54,216 nt of DNA from Lentimicrobiaceae bacterium (GTDB lineage Bacteria > Bacteroidota > Bacteroidia > Bacteroidales > F082): assembly GCA_015061365.1 (NCBI GenBank), contig SUWS01000011.1, positions 1 to 54,216 of the forward strand, written 5' to 3'. A program made the position numbers and the translations under genes. This document shows positions 18,999-28,294 of this stretch, one piece after another. Within the stretch, counting starts at the first letter, position 1. The number at the start of each line of letters is the position of its first letter. Under the pieces are notes generated by a model. It was not told the DNA's origin, ran no database searches, and worked only from the letters and a program-made list of their open reading frames with translations.

Positions 18999-20951
18999 AT
19001 GAAAAAAATTATTCTTATAGTATCTGTTATCTTTTTCATCTCGTGCAGAAATAATGATGGCATCTTCTTCAATCCGATGGCTAACTTCCCCGATGAGAAC
19101 GTGGTATGTCTCGATATGGATTTGAAAGGTGTAGTAAATAATGGTATCGTTATTCCTTCTGCGAGTCAAGCTGAAGATGGTAAGTTCGTCTTTACCTTTA
19201 ACGCTGAAGCTGGACAGTATTATAAGATATTTTATCAGAATGAGTCGTATAAATTTGATGACGACAATCCGTTGAATAATGAGAATTTCTACGGAAGTTG
19301 GGAAGATGTCAATATCGGATTTAAGAAAGTCGAGGCTACAGGCTTAGTGACAGATTCGTTTAGAATTGTCGGTAATCCTCGCGATGAGAGAAAATATTAT
19401 GGATCCGATCTTACTGAGAATTCGCTCAGTGAGACGGCCATTAATAATGTCATTAATTCAATACGTAATACTCCGGAATGGTTGGCGTCGATAGAAGAGA
19501 AAGCTAAGAATAACGGATACGATGTTGATAGACAGTTATACTTAGACGCGATATGGATTATCAACGATAACAAGAATAGGGGAGATGTCAATAACAGATT
19601 TAAACGTAATCCTCGTGTGGGTGAATATTCTTTCATGCTCGTGCTTTGTGACGAGAAAGCCTTGAACAATATTCCAGATTATATCAAGAATATAAGTCTT
19701 ACTGATGAGAATGGTGATTTCGTCAATCCGTATTCATATTTCTCTCAGAATAAGAATAACGACATTGAAGTGATAATCAGTGATAAGAAGTTAAAGACAC
19801 GCGCCGTAATTACGCCAGAATATGGTATCTTCTTAGACGAGATGCAGGTTAAAACTGATAATTATACCGTTGATAATTCAAATCCGAGATGCAGCAACTC
19901 TGACGAGATGTATTCCAATGCCTTATATAAACAGTTTCTGAGTCATGTGAGTCAGCAATATACATTGAGAAATATTCCTTTGATAAAAGATGTCGTCTCT
20001 GATGACGAGCCTTATACGATGAAAGAATATGAAGAGGCAATGACTAAGTATGACAGTTCACAGCTTCAATATAATTATCCTGTAGTGACAGATCGACTTG
20101 GCAGTACGGTGAAACTCAATGACGATAATAGTATCTCGTTGGTAAATCCGGGTTGTGATGATGTTGAAAATCTTCAGAAAGAATCGACTGGAATCATGAC
20201 GAGAGTTGGTTTTACATACGGAAAATATCGCGGTAAGATCAAGTTCCCGGTAATGTTGAATGAAGAGAATATATGGAACGGATTGACATACGCCTTCTGG
20301 CTTATCTATCAGGATGAACATGCTTGGAATAACAGAAGGACCAGTACCAAGGGTGGAGGATATATAGATAAGAACGATGATTCAGAAAGCCCTGTACGAC
20401 ATCATGACTATCATTATTCTGAGATTGATATTGAGATTGTGAAGGCATCGAGATATTGGCCTAAGATGTATTATGATGAAAAAGATACTCGACTCGCGAC
20501 TGAGAATCCACGATATAACAATGAGATAATGTATTGTTGTACCAACTGGGATTTGGCTACTCGCGAACCGAATAACTTTGCCTCTGGAATAAACAGGATT
20601 CCGTATATGGGCAGGGAATATGACGCTATGCGTTGGACGGATATGTATAAGGCTTTGACTCTGAAATCGCCAATAAGCAATGATGTCTTTAAAGAGGATT
20701 ATTATTACTATGAGATAGAATGGCGTCCGAATGAGATTATATGGCGTGTCGGTCCGTCGCCAGAAGAGATGGTCGTTGTAGGTTATATGAACGATGAATA
20801 TACGGCGATACCTGACAATCAGATGGTATGTATCGTAACGCAGGAATATCATTACTCGGAATGGTGGCCGCCGATTGTCTTCGAACAAGGTCTGATACCA
20901 TATAACAAAACTGATATAGAAGGTAGGGTTTATGAAATTGTGATTGAATAG
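18999..20951 (+). CDS. Lipoprotein with C-terminal GH16-like domain
   Basis: A 650-residue predicted surface or periplasmic lipoprotein; the lipobox FFISC gives Cys16. The C-terminal half (about 405-648) resembles the GH16 jellyroll: GKYRGKIKFP, then SEIDIEI with E475, D477 and E479 in the ExDxE spacing of the GH16 nucleophile/acid-base motif, and YEIEWRPNEIIWRVG as the matching later strand. It may be a beta-glucanase or a glycan-binding relative; I cannot choose. Residues about 147-193 hold a helical motif (TPEWLASIEEKA...LYLDAIWIIN) that recurs at the C-termini of the two AlgJ-like neighbours. The gene converges on 20952-22469, with stop codons adjacent. Confidence 0.75.
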   Translation: MKKIILIVSVIFFISCRNNDGIFFNPMANFPDENVVCLDMDLKGVVNNGIVIPSASQAEDGKFVFTFNAEAGQYYKIFYQNESYKFDDDNPLNNENFYGSWEDVNIGFKKVEATGLVTDSFRIVGNPRDERKYYGSDLTENSLSETAINNVINSIRNTPEWLASIEEKAKNNGYDVDRQLYLDAIWIINDNKNRGDVNNRFKRNPRVGEYSFMLVLCDEKALNNIPDYIKNISLTDENGDFVNPYSYFSQNKNNDIEVIISDKKLKTRAVITPEYGIFLDEMQVKTDNYTVDNSNPRCSNSDEMYSNALYKQFLSHVSQQYTLRNIPLIKDVVSDDEPYTMKEYEEAMTKYDSSQLQYNYPVVTDRLGSTVKLNDDNSISLVNPGCDDVENLQKESTGIMTRVGFTYGKYRGKIKFPVMLNEENIWNGLTYAFWLIYQDEHAWNNRRTSTKGGGYIDKNDDSESPVRHHDYHYSEIDIEIVKASRYWPKMYYDEKDTRLATENPRYNNEIMYCCTNWDLATREPNNFASGINRIPYMGREYDAMRWTDMYKALTLKSPISNDVFKEDYYYYEIEWRPNEIIWRVGPSPEEMVVVGYMNDEYTAIPDNQMVCIVTQEYHYSEWWPPIVFEQGLIPYNKTDIEGRVYEIVIE

Positions 20952-22469
20952 TTATTTCTTGTTTTGTTTTATGACCCACTTCGCGTCGCCAAGGATGACT
21001 TCCTCCAATGGCTTGTTTTTCTTAGCGGCTTTATCTTCAAGGTACTTCATCATCTCAGGATTGTTTCTCCATTTCTTGATGAGTTCGTGTACCTCAAAAT
21101 CAAAGAGCGTCTTTTCGTTGATGAGGAAACTATCTCTTATCAGAGTGCCGTTGTTGACAATATTATCAACTTCAGTCATATATACTTCTTCTAAACTGAT
21201 GTTGTTTGTGAAGGCGTAAGTCTTGAGAGTGTTGTTCCATACACTGTCGTTTTCGATGTCAATTTGTAGGAGTTTTCTCCTGACTTTCTCTCTGTCGTGA
21301 TTTGTCGTACTATCTTTAACGCCGAGTTCTGCGAGTGTCTCTTCTAAGAAATTATATGTAGCCTTGTGCCATTGGTGTCCGCAGGAATAGAATACCACGT
21401 AGTCACTCTTCAAAATGTTTAGAAGAGGATCGATATTTTCTTTCTTTGTCGATTCTAATTTGAATCCTTTGTGAACTGTGGAGTTATAGTACCATATCTC
21501 CATGTCACTCAATATTTCTTTCAGGGGTATCTGTTTGGTTATAGACCAGATGAATGAATCTCCCACGAACAGCACTCTCGGTTTTCTTGTGTTTTCGTCG
21601 CATTCCACCTTGATGTCTAAACGGTAGTTGGAGTTTTTCTTCCTGATAGGGAAGAGGAGATTAAGAACACTCTCGTCGTGTGTAGGCTCTTTGCCGATGT
21701 CGATGGCGTCTCCATAAGAAATTTTAGGCATGCCGAAATCGTTGAGACTGTCAAGATATTTGAACAGAGAGTCGCATCCGTAAGCGGCACCTACACCCCA
21801 GTGACTGTCGACGGTGTGCATGACCGGATGAGAGGCGGTGTCGCGCATAGTTTTAAACCATTTGGTCATTTCTATGTTTGGGAATCCTATCTCCGTCAAA
21901 CGTCTGTCATAATATTCAAAAGCACGGAGTGGTTCGGAGATGCTGTCTCTGTCGGGAAGGTATTCAGGATATATGAAAGGCTTGTCGGGTGCCATAAATG
22001 TCATAAACTCAATGCCGTATTCTTTAAGTATCTCTCTTAGTTGGCACATCATCCTGATATTCTCCTCATAACGTTCGATGGCCTCGTCCTTACTCTTGAA
22101 GCTACCTTTGTATTCGTTGCCTTTATATTCGCGAACGGCTTCGAAATAATAGAACCAGTTCTCTTCACCTCTGACGAATGACTTATTATATGTCTTGTTA
22201 AAGAAAGTCCACACATATTGATTATAAAGTCGGATCACAAACTCCCTGAATCCGAAGTTCTCGGAGATGTAATCCTCTAACTGTGCCTGGAATTTACCTT
22301 CAGAAAATGACGTGAGTGTGAATTCCGGCACTTCAGTCTTGTAGTTGACACCATTAAGCGGCTTGACTTTGAACGTCTTGAAATGTTCTTGTATCATCGG
22401 CAGGAAAAGAAAAGCCAATAACAGCGTAAACATTATATAGTATCGATATTTGTTCTTCTGGAACTTCAT
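20952..22469 (-). CDS. AlgJ/AlgX-like SGNH-hydrolase-fold protein (copy 2)
   Basis: A 505-residue protein with an N-terminal membrane anchor (about residues 10-25) and an ALGX/ALGJ SGNH-hydrolase-like domain. Catalytic residues can be read as D221 and H223 in DSHW and S305 in FVGDSF, the layout of alginate O-acetyltransferases. FMAPDKPFIYPEYLPDR and YSCGHQWHKATYNF are further family signatures. The C-terminus carries two copies of a roughly 43-residue helical motif (about 398-440 and 458-503). It is last in a three-gene MBOAT operon, 3 nt after its paralogue. Predicted role: transfer of acyl groups to an exported glycan. Confidence 0.87.
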   Translation of the reverse strand: MKFQKNKYRYYIMFTLLLAFLFLPMIQEHFKTFKVKPLNGVNYKTEVPEFTLTSFSEGKFQAQLEDYISENFGFREFVIRLYNQYVWTFFNKTYNKSFVRGEENWFYYFEAVREYKGNEYKGSFKSKDEAIERYEENIRMMCQLREILKEYGIEFMTFMAPDKPFIYPEYLPDRDSISEPLRAFEYYDRRLTEIGFPNIEMTKWFKTMRDTASHPVMHTVDSHWGVGAAYGCDSLFKYLDSLNDFGMPKISYGDAIDIGKEPTHDESVLNLLFPIRKKNSNYRLDIKVECDENTRKPRVLFVGDSFIWSITKQIPLKEILSDMEIWYYNSTVHKGFKLESTKKENIDPLLNILKSDYVVFYSCGHQWHKATYNFLEETLAELGVKDSTTNHDREKVRRKLLQIDIENDSVWNNTLKTYAFTNNISLEEVYMTEVDNIVNNGTLIRDSFLINEKTLFDFEVHELIKKWRNNPEMMKYLEDKAAKKNKPLEEVILGDAKWVIKQNKK

Positions 22470-22472
22470 AGA

Positions 22473-23963
22473 TCATTTCTTGTTTTGTTCTTGTCTGATA
22501 ACCCAGCGTGCGTCTTGATATATGACGACCTCAAAATCACTACCTTTCTTTTTAGCTTTATCTTTAAGATATTTGACCATCTCTGGGTTACGTCTCCATT
22601 TTCTGACCAATTCCTCGACTTTTGCGTTGAATATCTGTTCATCATCAATGGAAGTAAGGTCTCTAAGTAAGGTGTCATCGTTAAGGATATTGTTGGCTTC
22701 ATCGATAAGGATGTCCTTTAAGTCTTTTCCTTGTATAGTAGATTGAATCTTGAGTGCGTCGACCCATTCTTGATCTTCCTTGATCATATTGATAGTCTGC
22801 GCCACTTTTATCGCATCCTTGTCTTTAAATGCCTCTAAGGCTTCTTCGACAAAACCATAAGTCGCCTTGTACCATTGATGTCCGGTGCTGTAGAAAACGA
22901 TAAAATCAACGTCAAGCATACTTTCAAGGATGTTGATTTCTTTCTTGCGGTATTGTGTTTTGTTAAATCCGTCATATACGTCTTCGTTATAGAACCATAT
23001 TTCGACATCATCCATGAGTTGTTTCCATGGAATGAATTTAGTTAATGCCCATACGAAAGAGTCGCCAACGAACAGTACTCTCGGTTTTCTTGAGGTGCTG
23101 TCGCTAACAACTTCAACATCTAACTTATATTCGGTATTTTTGTTCCTTACGGGAAAGATAAGATTTAACGAGGCTTCGTCATCTTGAAACTTTACTTCTA
23201 TAGGATAAGGTGTCCCGTATTTGATTCTCGGTATGTTGAAATGTTTCAGGCTGTCCATAAATCTGAATAGTGAGTCGTAGGCATAAACAGAAGTGAACTG
23301 CCAGTGGTTGTCCATTTGTGAGAATACAGGATAGCCCAAGGTGTCTTTCATAGTCTTGAACCACGATGTCATTTCAATGTTCGGGAAACCGGCTTCGGAC
23401 AACGCCTTAGAATAATAGTCGATAGGATTTATGGTAGTGGTGTCTCTTTCCCAATCGGGAAGGTACTCCGGATAAACCCGTACCTTACTCGGTGCCATGA
23501 AAGAAAGGAATTCTATGTCATACGTCTTTAAGATGTCTCTTAACTCACACATCATCTTCACGTTTTTGTCATAATAATTCTTCGCTTCTTCTGTGGTCTT
23601 GTATCTGCTGTGTTGCTCCGTCCCGTAATAATCTTTTACTGCACCAAAATAATATAGCCAGTCTTCTTTGCCTGGAACTAAAAACTTTATGTGAGTTTTT
23701 CTAAAACAAGTCCAGATATATTGATTATAGAGACGTATTATGGGGTCGCGGAATCCGAAGTTTTCAGATATATATTGTTCTATCTCTTTCTGAAATTTTC
23801 CGTCTCTATACGAATTGTATGTCAGTTTAGGGCACTCGATAGGTTTAGTGTGACCTTTCAATGGCTTCACTTTGATAGGACGAAACATCTCCTGAAACAT
23901 CGGCAGAAACAATAATGTCAGAAGTGTTGAAAATAATATCGTATATATCTTTTTATTTTTCAT
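22473..23963 (-). CDS. AlgJ/AlgX-like SGNH-hydrolase-fold protein (copy 1)
   Basis: A 496-residue paralogue of the next gene along almost its whole length. It has an N-terminal anchor, D218/H220 in DNHW, S302 in FVGDSF and YSTGHQWYKATYGF. Two C-terminal helical motifs are at about 387-430 and 448-493 (the second includes RRNPEMVKYLKDKA). Its ATG overlaps the stop of the MBOAT gene (TAATG), which indicates translational coupling. Two consecutive AlgJ-like proteins with one MBOAT may mean two acceptor sites or a relay, as with AlgJ/AlgX (inference). Confidence 0.87.
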   Translation of the reverse strand: MKNKKIYTILFSTLLTLLFLPMFQEMFRPIKVKPLKGHTKPIECPKLTYNSYRDGKFQKEIEQYISENFGFRDPIIRLYNQYIWTCFRKTHIKFLVPGKEDWLYYFGAVKDYYGTEQHSRYKTTEEAKNYYDKNVKMMCELRDILKTYDIEFLSFMAPSKVRVYPEYLPDWERDTTTINPIDYYSKALSEAGFPNIEMTSWFKTMKDTLGYPVFSQMDNHWQFTSVYAYDSLFRFMDSLKHFNIPRIKYGTPYPIEVKFQDDEASLNLIFPVRNKNTEYKLDVEVVSDSTSRKPRVLFVGDSFVWALTKFIPWKQLMDDVEIWFYNEDVYDGFNKTQYRKKEINILESMLDVDFIVFYSTGHQWYKATYGFVEEALEAFKDKDAIKVAQTINMIKEDQEWVDALKIQSTIQGKDLKDILIDEANNILNDDTLLRDLTSIDDEQIFNAKVEELVRKWRRNPEMVKYLKDKAKKKGSDFEVVIYQDARWVIRQEQNKK

Positions 23964-25432
23964 TAGAATCTGAAATAGATAAACGGACTGAATCCTGTTG
24001 CGTTTAAAGCTCCCAAGCAGAAGATGAATCCTATGATGGAAAGCACAAACGCTACGATATGTTGTCTTGAGTTATAATCTGTGAAATATACTTTGTCTTG
24101 CCACTTCAATCCGAATTTAGTGAGCGTTATGAATGAGAAGATAGCGGCGACAATCATTGTTGTGTAGAAATGTGGATTGTCGGAGAAGTGGAACGGTACG
24201 AAGTCGAATGCGAACAGTCTCTTTAAGAACATCCATGAGAGATCGACTCTCTCGATGCGGAAGAAACATCTTGTCAGGACTATGATGGCGAATGTGAATA
24301 TCACCGATGGAATCTTCCCTAATTTGTTCATCCATTTTACTAAGAAGAGTTTGTCGGCGCAGATGAAGATGCCTTGTAGTGCGCCATAAACAACGAAGTT
24401 CCAGGAGGCTCCGTGCCATAGTCCCGATATTAAGAAGCAAATCCATAAGTTGAAATATTTTCTCGCTTCTGTCTTGACACGGCTTCCGCCTAAAGGGAAA
24501 TAGAGATAATTTTTCATGAAGACGCTGAAGGTCTGATGCCATCTGCGCCAGAATTCTGAGATGGATGTCGAGACGTATGGGTTGTCGAAGTTCTCCGGGA
24601 AACGGAATCCTAACATCCTGCCGAGACCTATCGCCATGTCGGAATAACCTGAGAAGTCGAAGTAAATCTGGAACGTGAACGCTAATATAACAATCCAAGC
24701 CGTCGTTGAATCTATAGTCGCGATCTTGTTGGCAATATCCTGAATCTGCGCTGCACTCAATACGTCATAGTTGGATGGTCCTAAAATCTTATCTACTTGA
24801 AATCCTATCACGTCGGCGATTAGGATCTTCTTTGCGAGACCTAAGACGAAACGATAGAAACCATGAAGCCTGTCGGTCATCAGCGATTCTCTCTCTCTGA
24901 TCTGGTCGGCGATGTCGCAATAACGGATGATAGGACCTGCTACTAATTGCGGGAACATCGTGATGTAAAGCATATAATCGCTGAGGCGTTTCATCGGTTC
25001 GTTGATGCCTCTGTAAGTGTCTAAGGTGTATGTCACGCTTTGGAAAGAGAAGAATGAGATTCCTATTGGTAATAAGATCTTTATCCATTCGATAGGTTCA
25101 TGGTGGAATAATCCGAGGATAGCGTTAATGTTGAGCATGGTGAAGTTGCCGTATTTGTAATAAAACAGCAGTCCGATGCTGATGGCTATCGATATTCCGC
25201 AGAGGATTTTCTTAGTTATCGTCTTCTCCGTTTTGAACATATATTTCACTAAATAGAAATTAGCGACATTGGAGAGTATGAGCTGAACCACGAACTCCGG
25301 AGCTCCGTAAGCGTAAAAGATAAATGATGCTAATAATAATGTATAGTTACGCAATTTCCTTGGAGTGGCGAAATACACCGCAAGAAATATAGGTAGAAAA
25401 TAAAGTAAGAAGACGTTACTGCTGAATACCAT
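23963..25432 (-). CDS. AlgI-like MBOAT acyltransferase
   Basis: A 489-residue polytopic inner-membrane O-acyltransferase. Conserved blocks are YFDFSGYSDMAIGLGRMLG, FWRRWHQTFS (H299), YLYFPLGGSR and the catalytic LWHGASW (H340). In this family the protein passes acyl groups across the membrane to AlgJ/AlgX-type enzymes, which are encoded directly downstream. No alginate polymerase genes are nearby, so the acceptor glycan is unknown. A TAAATTTG box lies 19 nt upstream. Confidence 0.94.
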   Translation of the reverse strand: MVFSSNVFLLYFLPIFLAVYFATPRKLRNYTLLLASFIFYAYGAPEFVVQLILSNVANFYLVKYMFKTEKTITKKILCGISIAISIGLLFYYKYGNFTMLNINAILGLFHHEPIEWIKILLPIGISFFSFQSVTYTLDTYRGINEPMKRLSDYMLYITMFPQLVAGPIIRYCDIADQIRERESLMTDRLHGFYRFVLGLAKKILIADVIGFQVDKILGPSNYDVLSAAQIQDIANKIATIDSTTAWIVILAFTFQIYFDFSGYSDMAIGLGRMLGFRFPENFDNPYVSTSISEFWRRWHQTFSVFMKNYLYFPLGGSRVKTEARKYFNLWICFLISGLWHGASWNFVVYGALQGIFICADKLFLVKWMNKLGKIPSVIFTFAIIVLTRCFFRIERVDLSWMFLKRLFAFDFVPFHFSDNPHFYTTMIVAAIFSFITLTKFGLKWQDKVYFTDYNSRQHIVAFVLSIIGFIFCLGALNATGFSPFIYFRF

Positions 25433-25451
25433 TACTAAAAATTTTGTCGTG

Positions 25452-25459
25452 CAAATTTA
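25452..25459 (-). promoter_or_regulatory. -7 promoter element (TAAATTTG) of the MBOAT operon
   Basis: TAnnTTTG match on the minus strand, between the epimerase stop and the MBOAT start. Confidence 0.55.
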
Positions 25460-25478
25460 ATCAAATAAACGATATTAT

Positions 25479-26507
25479 TCACTCGCTCATATATATTTCG
25501 CAAATTTCTTTTACGCTCTGTTCTATGGGTGTGAATTTGAAATCTAATTCACGTATTATCTTTTCCGATGAGTAAGAATATCTTCTTGTTGAAGTACGTG
25601 CTGTCTCTTTTGTTATTAAAGGTTTCTTTCCTTTTATCTTTCCTGTTATCCAGAATATTCTCCATGCTATCTCACTGAGAAATTTACCAACCTTTATATG
25701 AGGAGGCTTCATTTTGAAATTGTCTGCCATCAGAGTGAATAGGTCTTTGTATGAAATCAATGTGCCGTTGAGACAATAACGTTGTCCGAACTTATCGTTT
25801 TCCATCAATGTTATCATAGCTCTTACTACGTCTTTTACATCGACGAATCCGTTTATTCCGGTGGTATAGAACGGGAATCCTTTGGCTATGGTGTTGAAGA
25901 GTTCGCAGCTGCCCGAATCCCATCTGCCTGCTCCGAGTATTAGCGACGGATTTACTATAGTGGCGTTAAGACCTTCGGCTATACCTCTCCACACTTCCAT
26001 CTCGCCATTGTGTTTGGAGTTTGAATAGACGCTGTTGTTCTTTGAATGTGTCCACGGAGATTCTTCGTCTATCGTTTCCCCTTCCAATGCGCGACCTAAT
26101 GCGGCGATCGAACTTACATGACAGAACTTTTTTACTTTGCATCTCAATGCTGCGTTCACCATGTTTTTTGTCCCTTCAACATTGACATGCATCAGGCTGT
26201 CTTTGTCGCTTGGGTCGAACGAGACGATGGCGGCGCAATGATATACTTCGTCGACATTTTCCATTGAGGTTTCCAAAATATCGTAGTCTAAGACATCACC
26301 ATAGACGAATTCTACGTTATCTGGAAATTCATCAATGCCGTAACGTTTCAATACCTTTTTCAATAATGATAGATTGCTATTCCTACGGCATAATATTTTT
26401 ATTGAGGATAAAGTCTGTTGTCTTTTGTCTGTTGTTCGTTCTCTGTTAATTAATTCCGCGACCAAATGTGAGCCTACTAATCCTGTACAGCCAGTGATAA
26501 ATATCAT
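25479..26507 (-). CDS. NAD-dependent epimerase/dehydratase family protein
   Basis: A 342-residue extended short-chain dehydrogenase. The start at 26507 puts the nucleotide-binding loop at the N-terminus (MIFITGCTGLVGSHL, the TGxxGxxG pattern). VYGDVLD, CAAIVSFDP, HVSSIAALG and the catalytic YSNSKHNGE (Tyr and Lys of YxxxK) follow. The upstream open frame is repeat-encoded and rejected. Between the first helix and second strand lies an insertion (about residues 22-33, RTTDKRQQTLSS) encoded by five heptamers at 26413-26447. The substrate is unknown; dihydroflavonol-reductase-like and sterol-dehydrogenase-like relatives fit best. Confidence 0.87.
   Translation of the reverse strand: MIFITGCTGLVGSHLVAELINRERTTDKRQQTLSSIKILCRRNSNLSLLKKVLKRYGIDEFPDNVEFVYGDVLDYDILETSMENVDEVYHCAAIVSFDPSDKDSLMHVNVEGTKNMVNAALRCKVKKFCHVSSIAALGRALEGETIDEESPWTHSKNNSVYSNSKHNGEMEVWRGIAEGLNATIVNPSLILGAGRWDSGSCELFNTIAKGFPFYTTGINGFVDVKDVVRAMITLMENDKFGQRYCLNGTLISYKDLFTLMADNFKMKPPHIKVGKFLSEIAWRIFWITGKIKGKKPLITKETARTSTRRYSYSSEKIIRELDFKFTPIEQSVKEICEIYMSE
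26413..26447. repeat. In-frame heptamer array inside the epimerase gene
   Basis: Five 7-bp units in a row: GTCTGTT, GTCTTTT, GTCTGTT, GTTCGTT, CTCTGTT. The same unit family occurs at 26536, 31232, 38517, 38638 and 52115. Confidence 0.8.
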
Positions 26508-26521
26508 GATGTTATTTTTCG

Positions 26522-26529
26522 CAAAGATA
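26522..26529 (-). promoter_or_regulatory. -7 promoter element (TATCTTTG) of the epimerase
   Basis: TAnnTTTG match ending 14 nt before the start codon. TTG triplets of the adjoining heptamer array recur every 7 bp, one of them 22 nt upstream of the box where a -33 element is expected. The block 26521-26592 is nearly identical to 31217-31287. Confidence 0.65.
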
Positions 26530-26532
26530 ATA

Positions 26533-26731
26533 AAAGTCAACAGACAACGGTCAACAGTCAACGGAATTTTTTTTGAACGTTGAACTTTGAACGAAGGGTT
26601 TTGAACTAAGGCTGTTGAACCTTGAACTAAGGCTGTTGAACCTTGAACTAAGGCTTTTGAACTAAGGCTATTGAACCTTGAACTAAAGCTGTTGAACTTT
26701 AGTTCAAGGTTCAAAGCTCAAAGCTCAAAGT
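26533..26731. repeat. Heptamer hairpin array between the T9SS cargo gene and the epimerase
   Basis: CAACGGT-type units (26536-26564) are followed by TTGAACT/AAGGCTG-type units (about 26574-26699). The orientation then flips to AGTTCAA/AGCTCAA units (26701-26731). The flip centre TTGAACT-TT-AGTTCAA is a perfect palindrome. The far end stops a few nt short of the cargo stop codon at 26733. Confidence 0.88.
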
Positions 26732-26732
26732 T

Positions 26733-28235
26733 CTATCTAACTACAACTTTTTCGGTATAGGTATTTCCGTTGTCTAATGTCACCTTCATCATGTAGATGC
26801 CGCTTGAGAGCGTGTTGATGTCTATCGTGTTGAAGTTGAAGTTCTGAGCGTGGCAGAGCTTGCCGTCGAGGCTGTAAATCTCCACTTTCTCGCAGTTGAC
26901 GTCAGGCGAGAATCTGAGGCTGATTGCATCATCGGCAGGGTTAGGATAGAACGAATAAGGAAGGACGAGAGATTCCTCGATGTTTAAAGGTTTTCCGTCC
27001 TTGTCCATAACCATTGTGAATATCAAGTTATTGAAATCATTGTCATAACCCAATCCTGTCAATGCCAAGTCTCCATTATCGCATATCGTTGCAGACATTA
27101 TAGATGAGTGTTTCGATACATGGTCTTGGACTTTGCGTTCCCAGATGAGATTGAGGTCGCTGTCGAAATAAGATATATATAGGTCATGATTTCCAATATT
27201 ATCTTGTCTTGGCATAAGATAAATCCAATAGATGCCGCCGTCCTTGTCAACTAAAATGTTCTTTTCAAATATATATGGTTTCGGATTGTATAGTATGCTG
27301 CCGTTTTCCATATATCGCTGGAATTCGTGCTTGTATTCATTGATGATGTTATGGCTCTTGTCCATCTTTCTCAAGTTGATGCTTTCTGATATGCCATAGC
27401 CGAAGTTCGTATGCTGTGTAGAAATCAGATAAGAGTCCTTGTCATAACCTGCAACATTAGTGCGGAGCTCATGTCCGTCAAAATTCCAAGCGATGCAATG
27501 GTTTTCGTCAATGATATTAAACTCAGAATCCAAAACTGCGATGCCGATTCTACTCAGTGAGTTGTTATTGATGAACGAGTATGCGTATTGCAGAGGCTTT
27601 TCGTTATAGACGGTCAAAGCATAGTATATGTCAGATCTATCAACGAAATCAGCATCGATGGTAATCTCTTTTTCCAGGATAATATTGCCGTCTAAATCAA
27701 GTTTTATGCAGGCGAAATTCTTGCTCTCATCAATTCTTTTTATTATGACGATGTTGTTTTCACTGTCCAATATGCAAGATTCAGTTCCAGGGAATACAAG
27801 GTCGCGCCCGTTTCTATCGGAATAAGGCAGACGTGTTCTGATATTTTTTCTGACGTTGAGGTTGTTGTCGAATAAGATGGCGTTGAATGTCGTAGGGATG
27901 CCATGGTTGAAATACACGAAAACGTTTGTCGCATTTTGTTTTGGGTGACGGAAAAAAGGGAAGAATCCGGCGCAATCTGCATTGCTTTCCACTTCGATGT
28001 ATTTAGATTCAATTATCTCACCGTCCTTTGTCATTTCCATTATTCTGTCGACGCGATGATAACCATTTCCTAATCTAACAGCCATAAAAAGGCTGCCGTC
28101 GTCAGATTCCATAACCGCATTCGTATAAACTCCTGCCATTCCATCAATCTCTTCAAATTTGTTAAATTGAAATGTCTGTGCATACATGCTTGCAGACAGT
28201 ATCAAGGCTGTAGCTAATAATAATACTCTTTTCAT
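26733..28235 (-). CDS. Secreted protein with T9SS type A sorting domain
   Basis: A 500-residue exported protein. The signal peptide is MKRVLLLATALILSASMYAQ. The body (about 25-420) consists of repeating beta-rich segments resembling a propeller (for example DSENNIVIIKRID, DKDGGIYWIYLMP). The last about 75 residues are a Por_Secre_tail sorting domain: SFYPNPADDAISLRF, KVEIYSLDGKL, then LSSGIYMMKV and the basic end EKVVVR. T9SS would export it and remove the tail. The function of the body is unknown. Confidence 0.88.
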   Translation of the reverse strand: MKRVLLLATALILSASMYAQTFQFNKFEEIDGMAGVYTNAVMESDDGSLFMAVRLGNGYHRVDRIMEMTKDGEIIESKYIEVESNADCAGFFPFFRHPKQNATNVFVYFNHGIPTTFNAILFDNNLNVRKNIRTRLPYSDRNGRDLVFPGTESCILDSENNIVIIKRIDESKNFACIKLDLDGNIILEKEITIDADFVDRSDIYYALTVYNEKPLQYAYSFINNNSLSRIGIAVLDSEFNIIDENHCIAWNFDGHELRTNVAGYDKDSYLISTQHTNFGYGISESINLRKMDKSHNIINEYKHEFQRYMENGSILYNPKPYIFEKNILVDKDGGIYWIYLMPRQDNIGNHDLYISYFDSDLNLIWERKVQDHVSKHSSIMSATICDNGDLALTGLGYDNDFNNLIFTMVMDKDGKPLNIEESLVLPYSFYPNPADDAISLRFSPDVNCEKVEIYSLDGKLCHAQNFNFNTIDINTLSSGIYMMKVTLDNGNTYTEKVVVR

Positions 28236-28294
28236 AATTGTTAATTTTAGGTTAATTATATTTAATTTGTTTTATTTTATGTATTTACGTGTCC

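Noticed and set aside
20382..20888. A 168-residue antisense frame inside the GH16-like gene.
   Set aside because: Basic, isoleucine-rich translation with no start context; the plus-strand gene has lipobox and GH16 motif.
24117..24698. A 193-residue open frame overlapping the MBOAT gene on the same strand in another frame.
   Set aside because: Arginine/histidine-rich composition without family motifs; it is a shadow of the well-supported MBOAT gene.
22473..25432. Calling this an alginate biosynthesis locus.
   Set aside because: Only the O-acetylation modules resemble alg genes; Alg8, Alg44, AlgG, AlgE-type genes are missing.
26508..26714. N-terminal extension of the epimerase frame to 26714.
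   Set aside because: It is encoded by the promoter box and heptamer array; the Rossmann glycine loop begins at the ATG at 26507.
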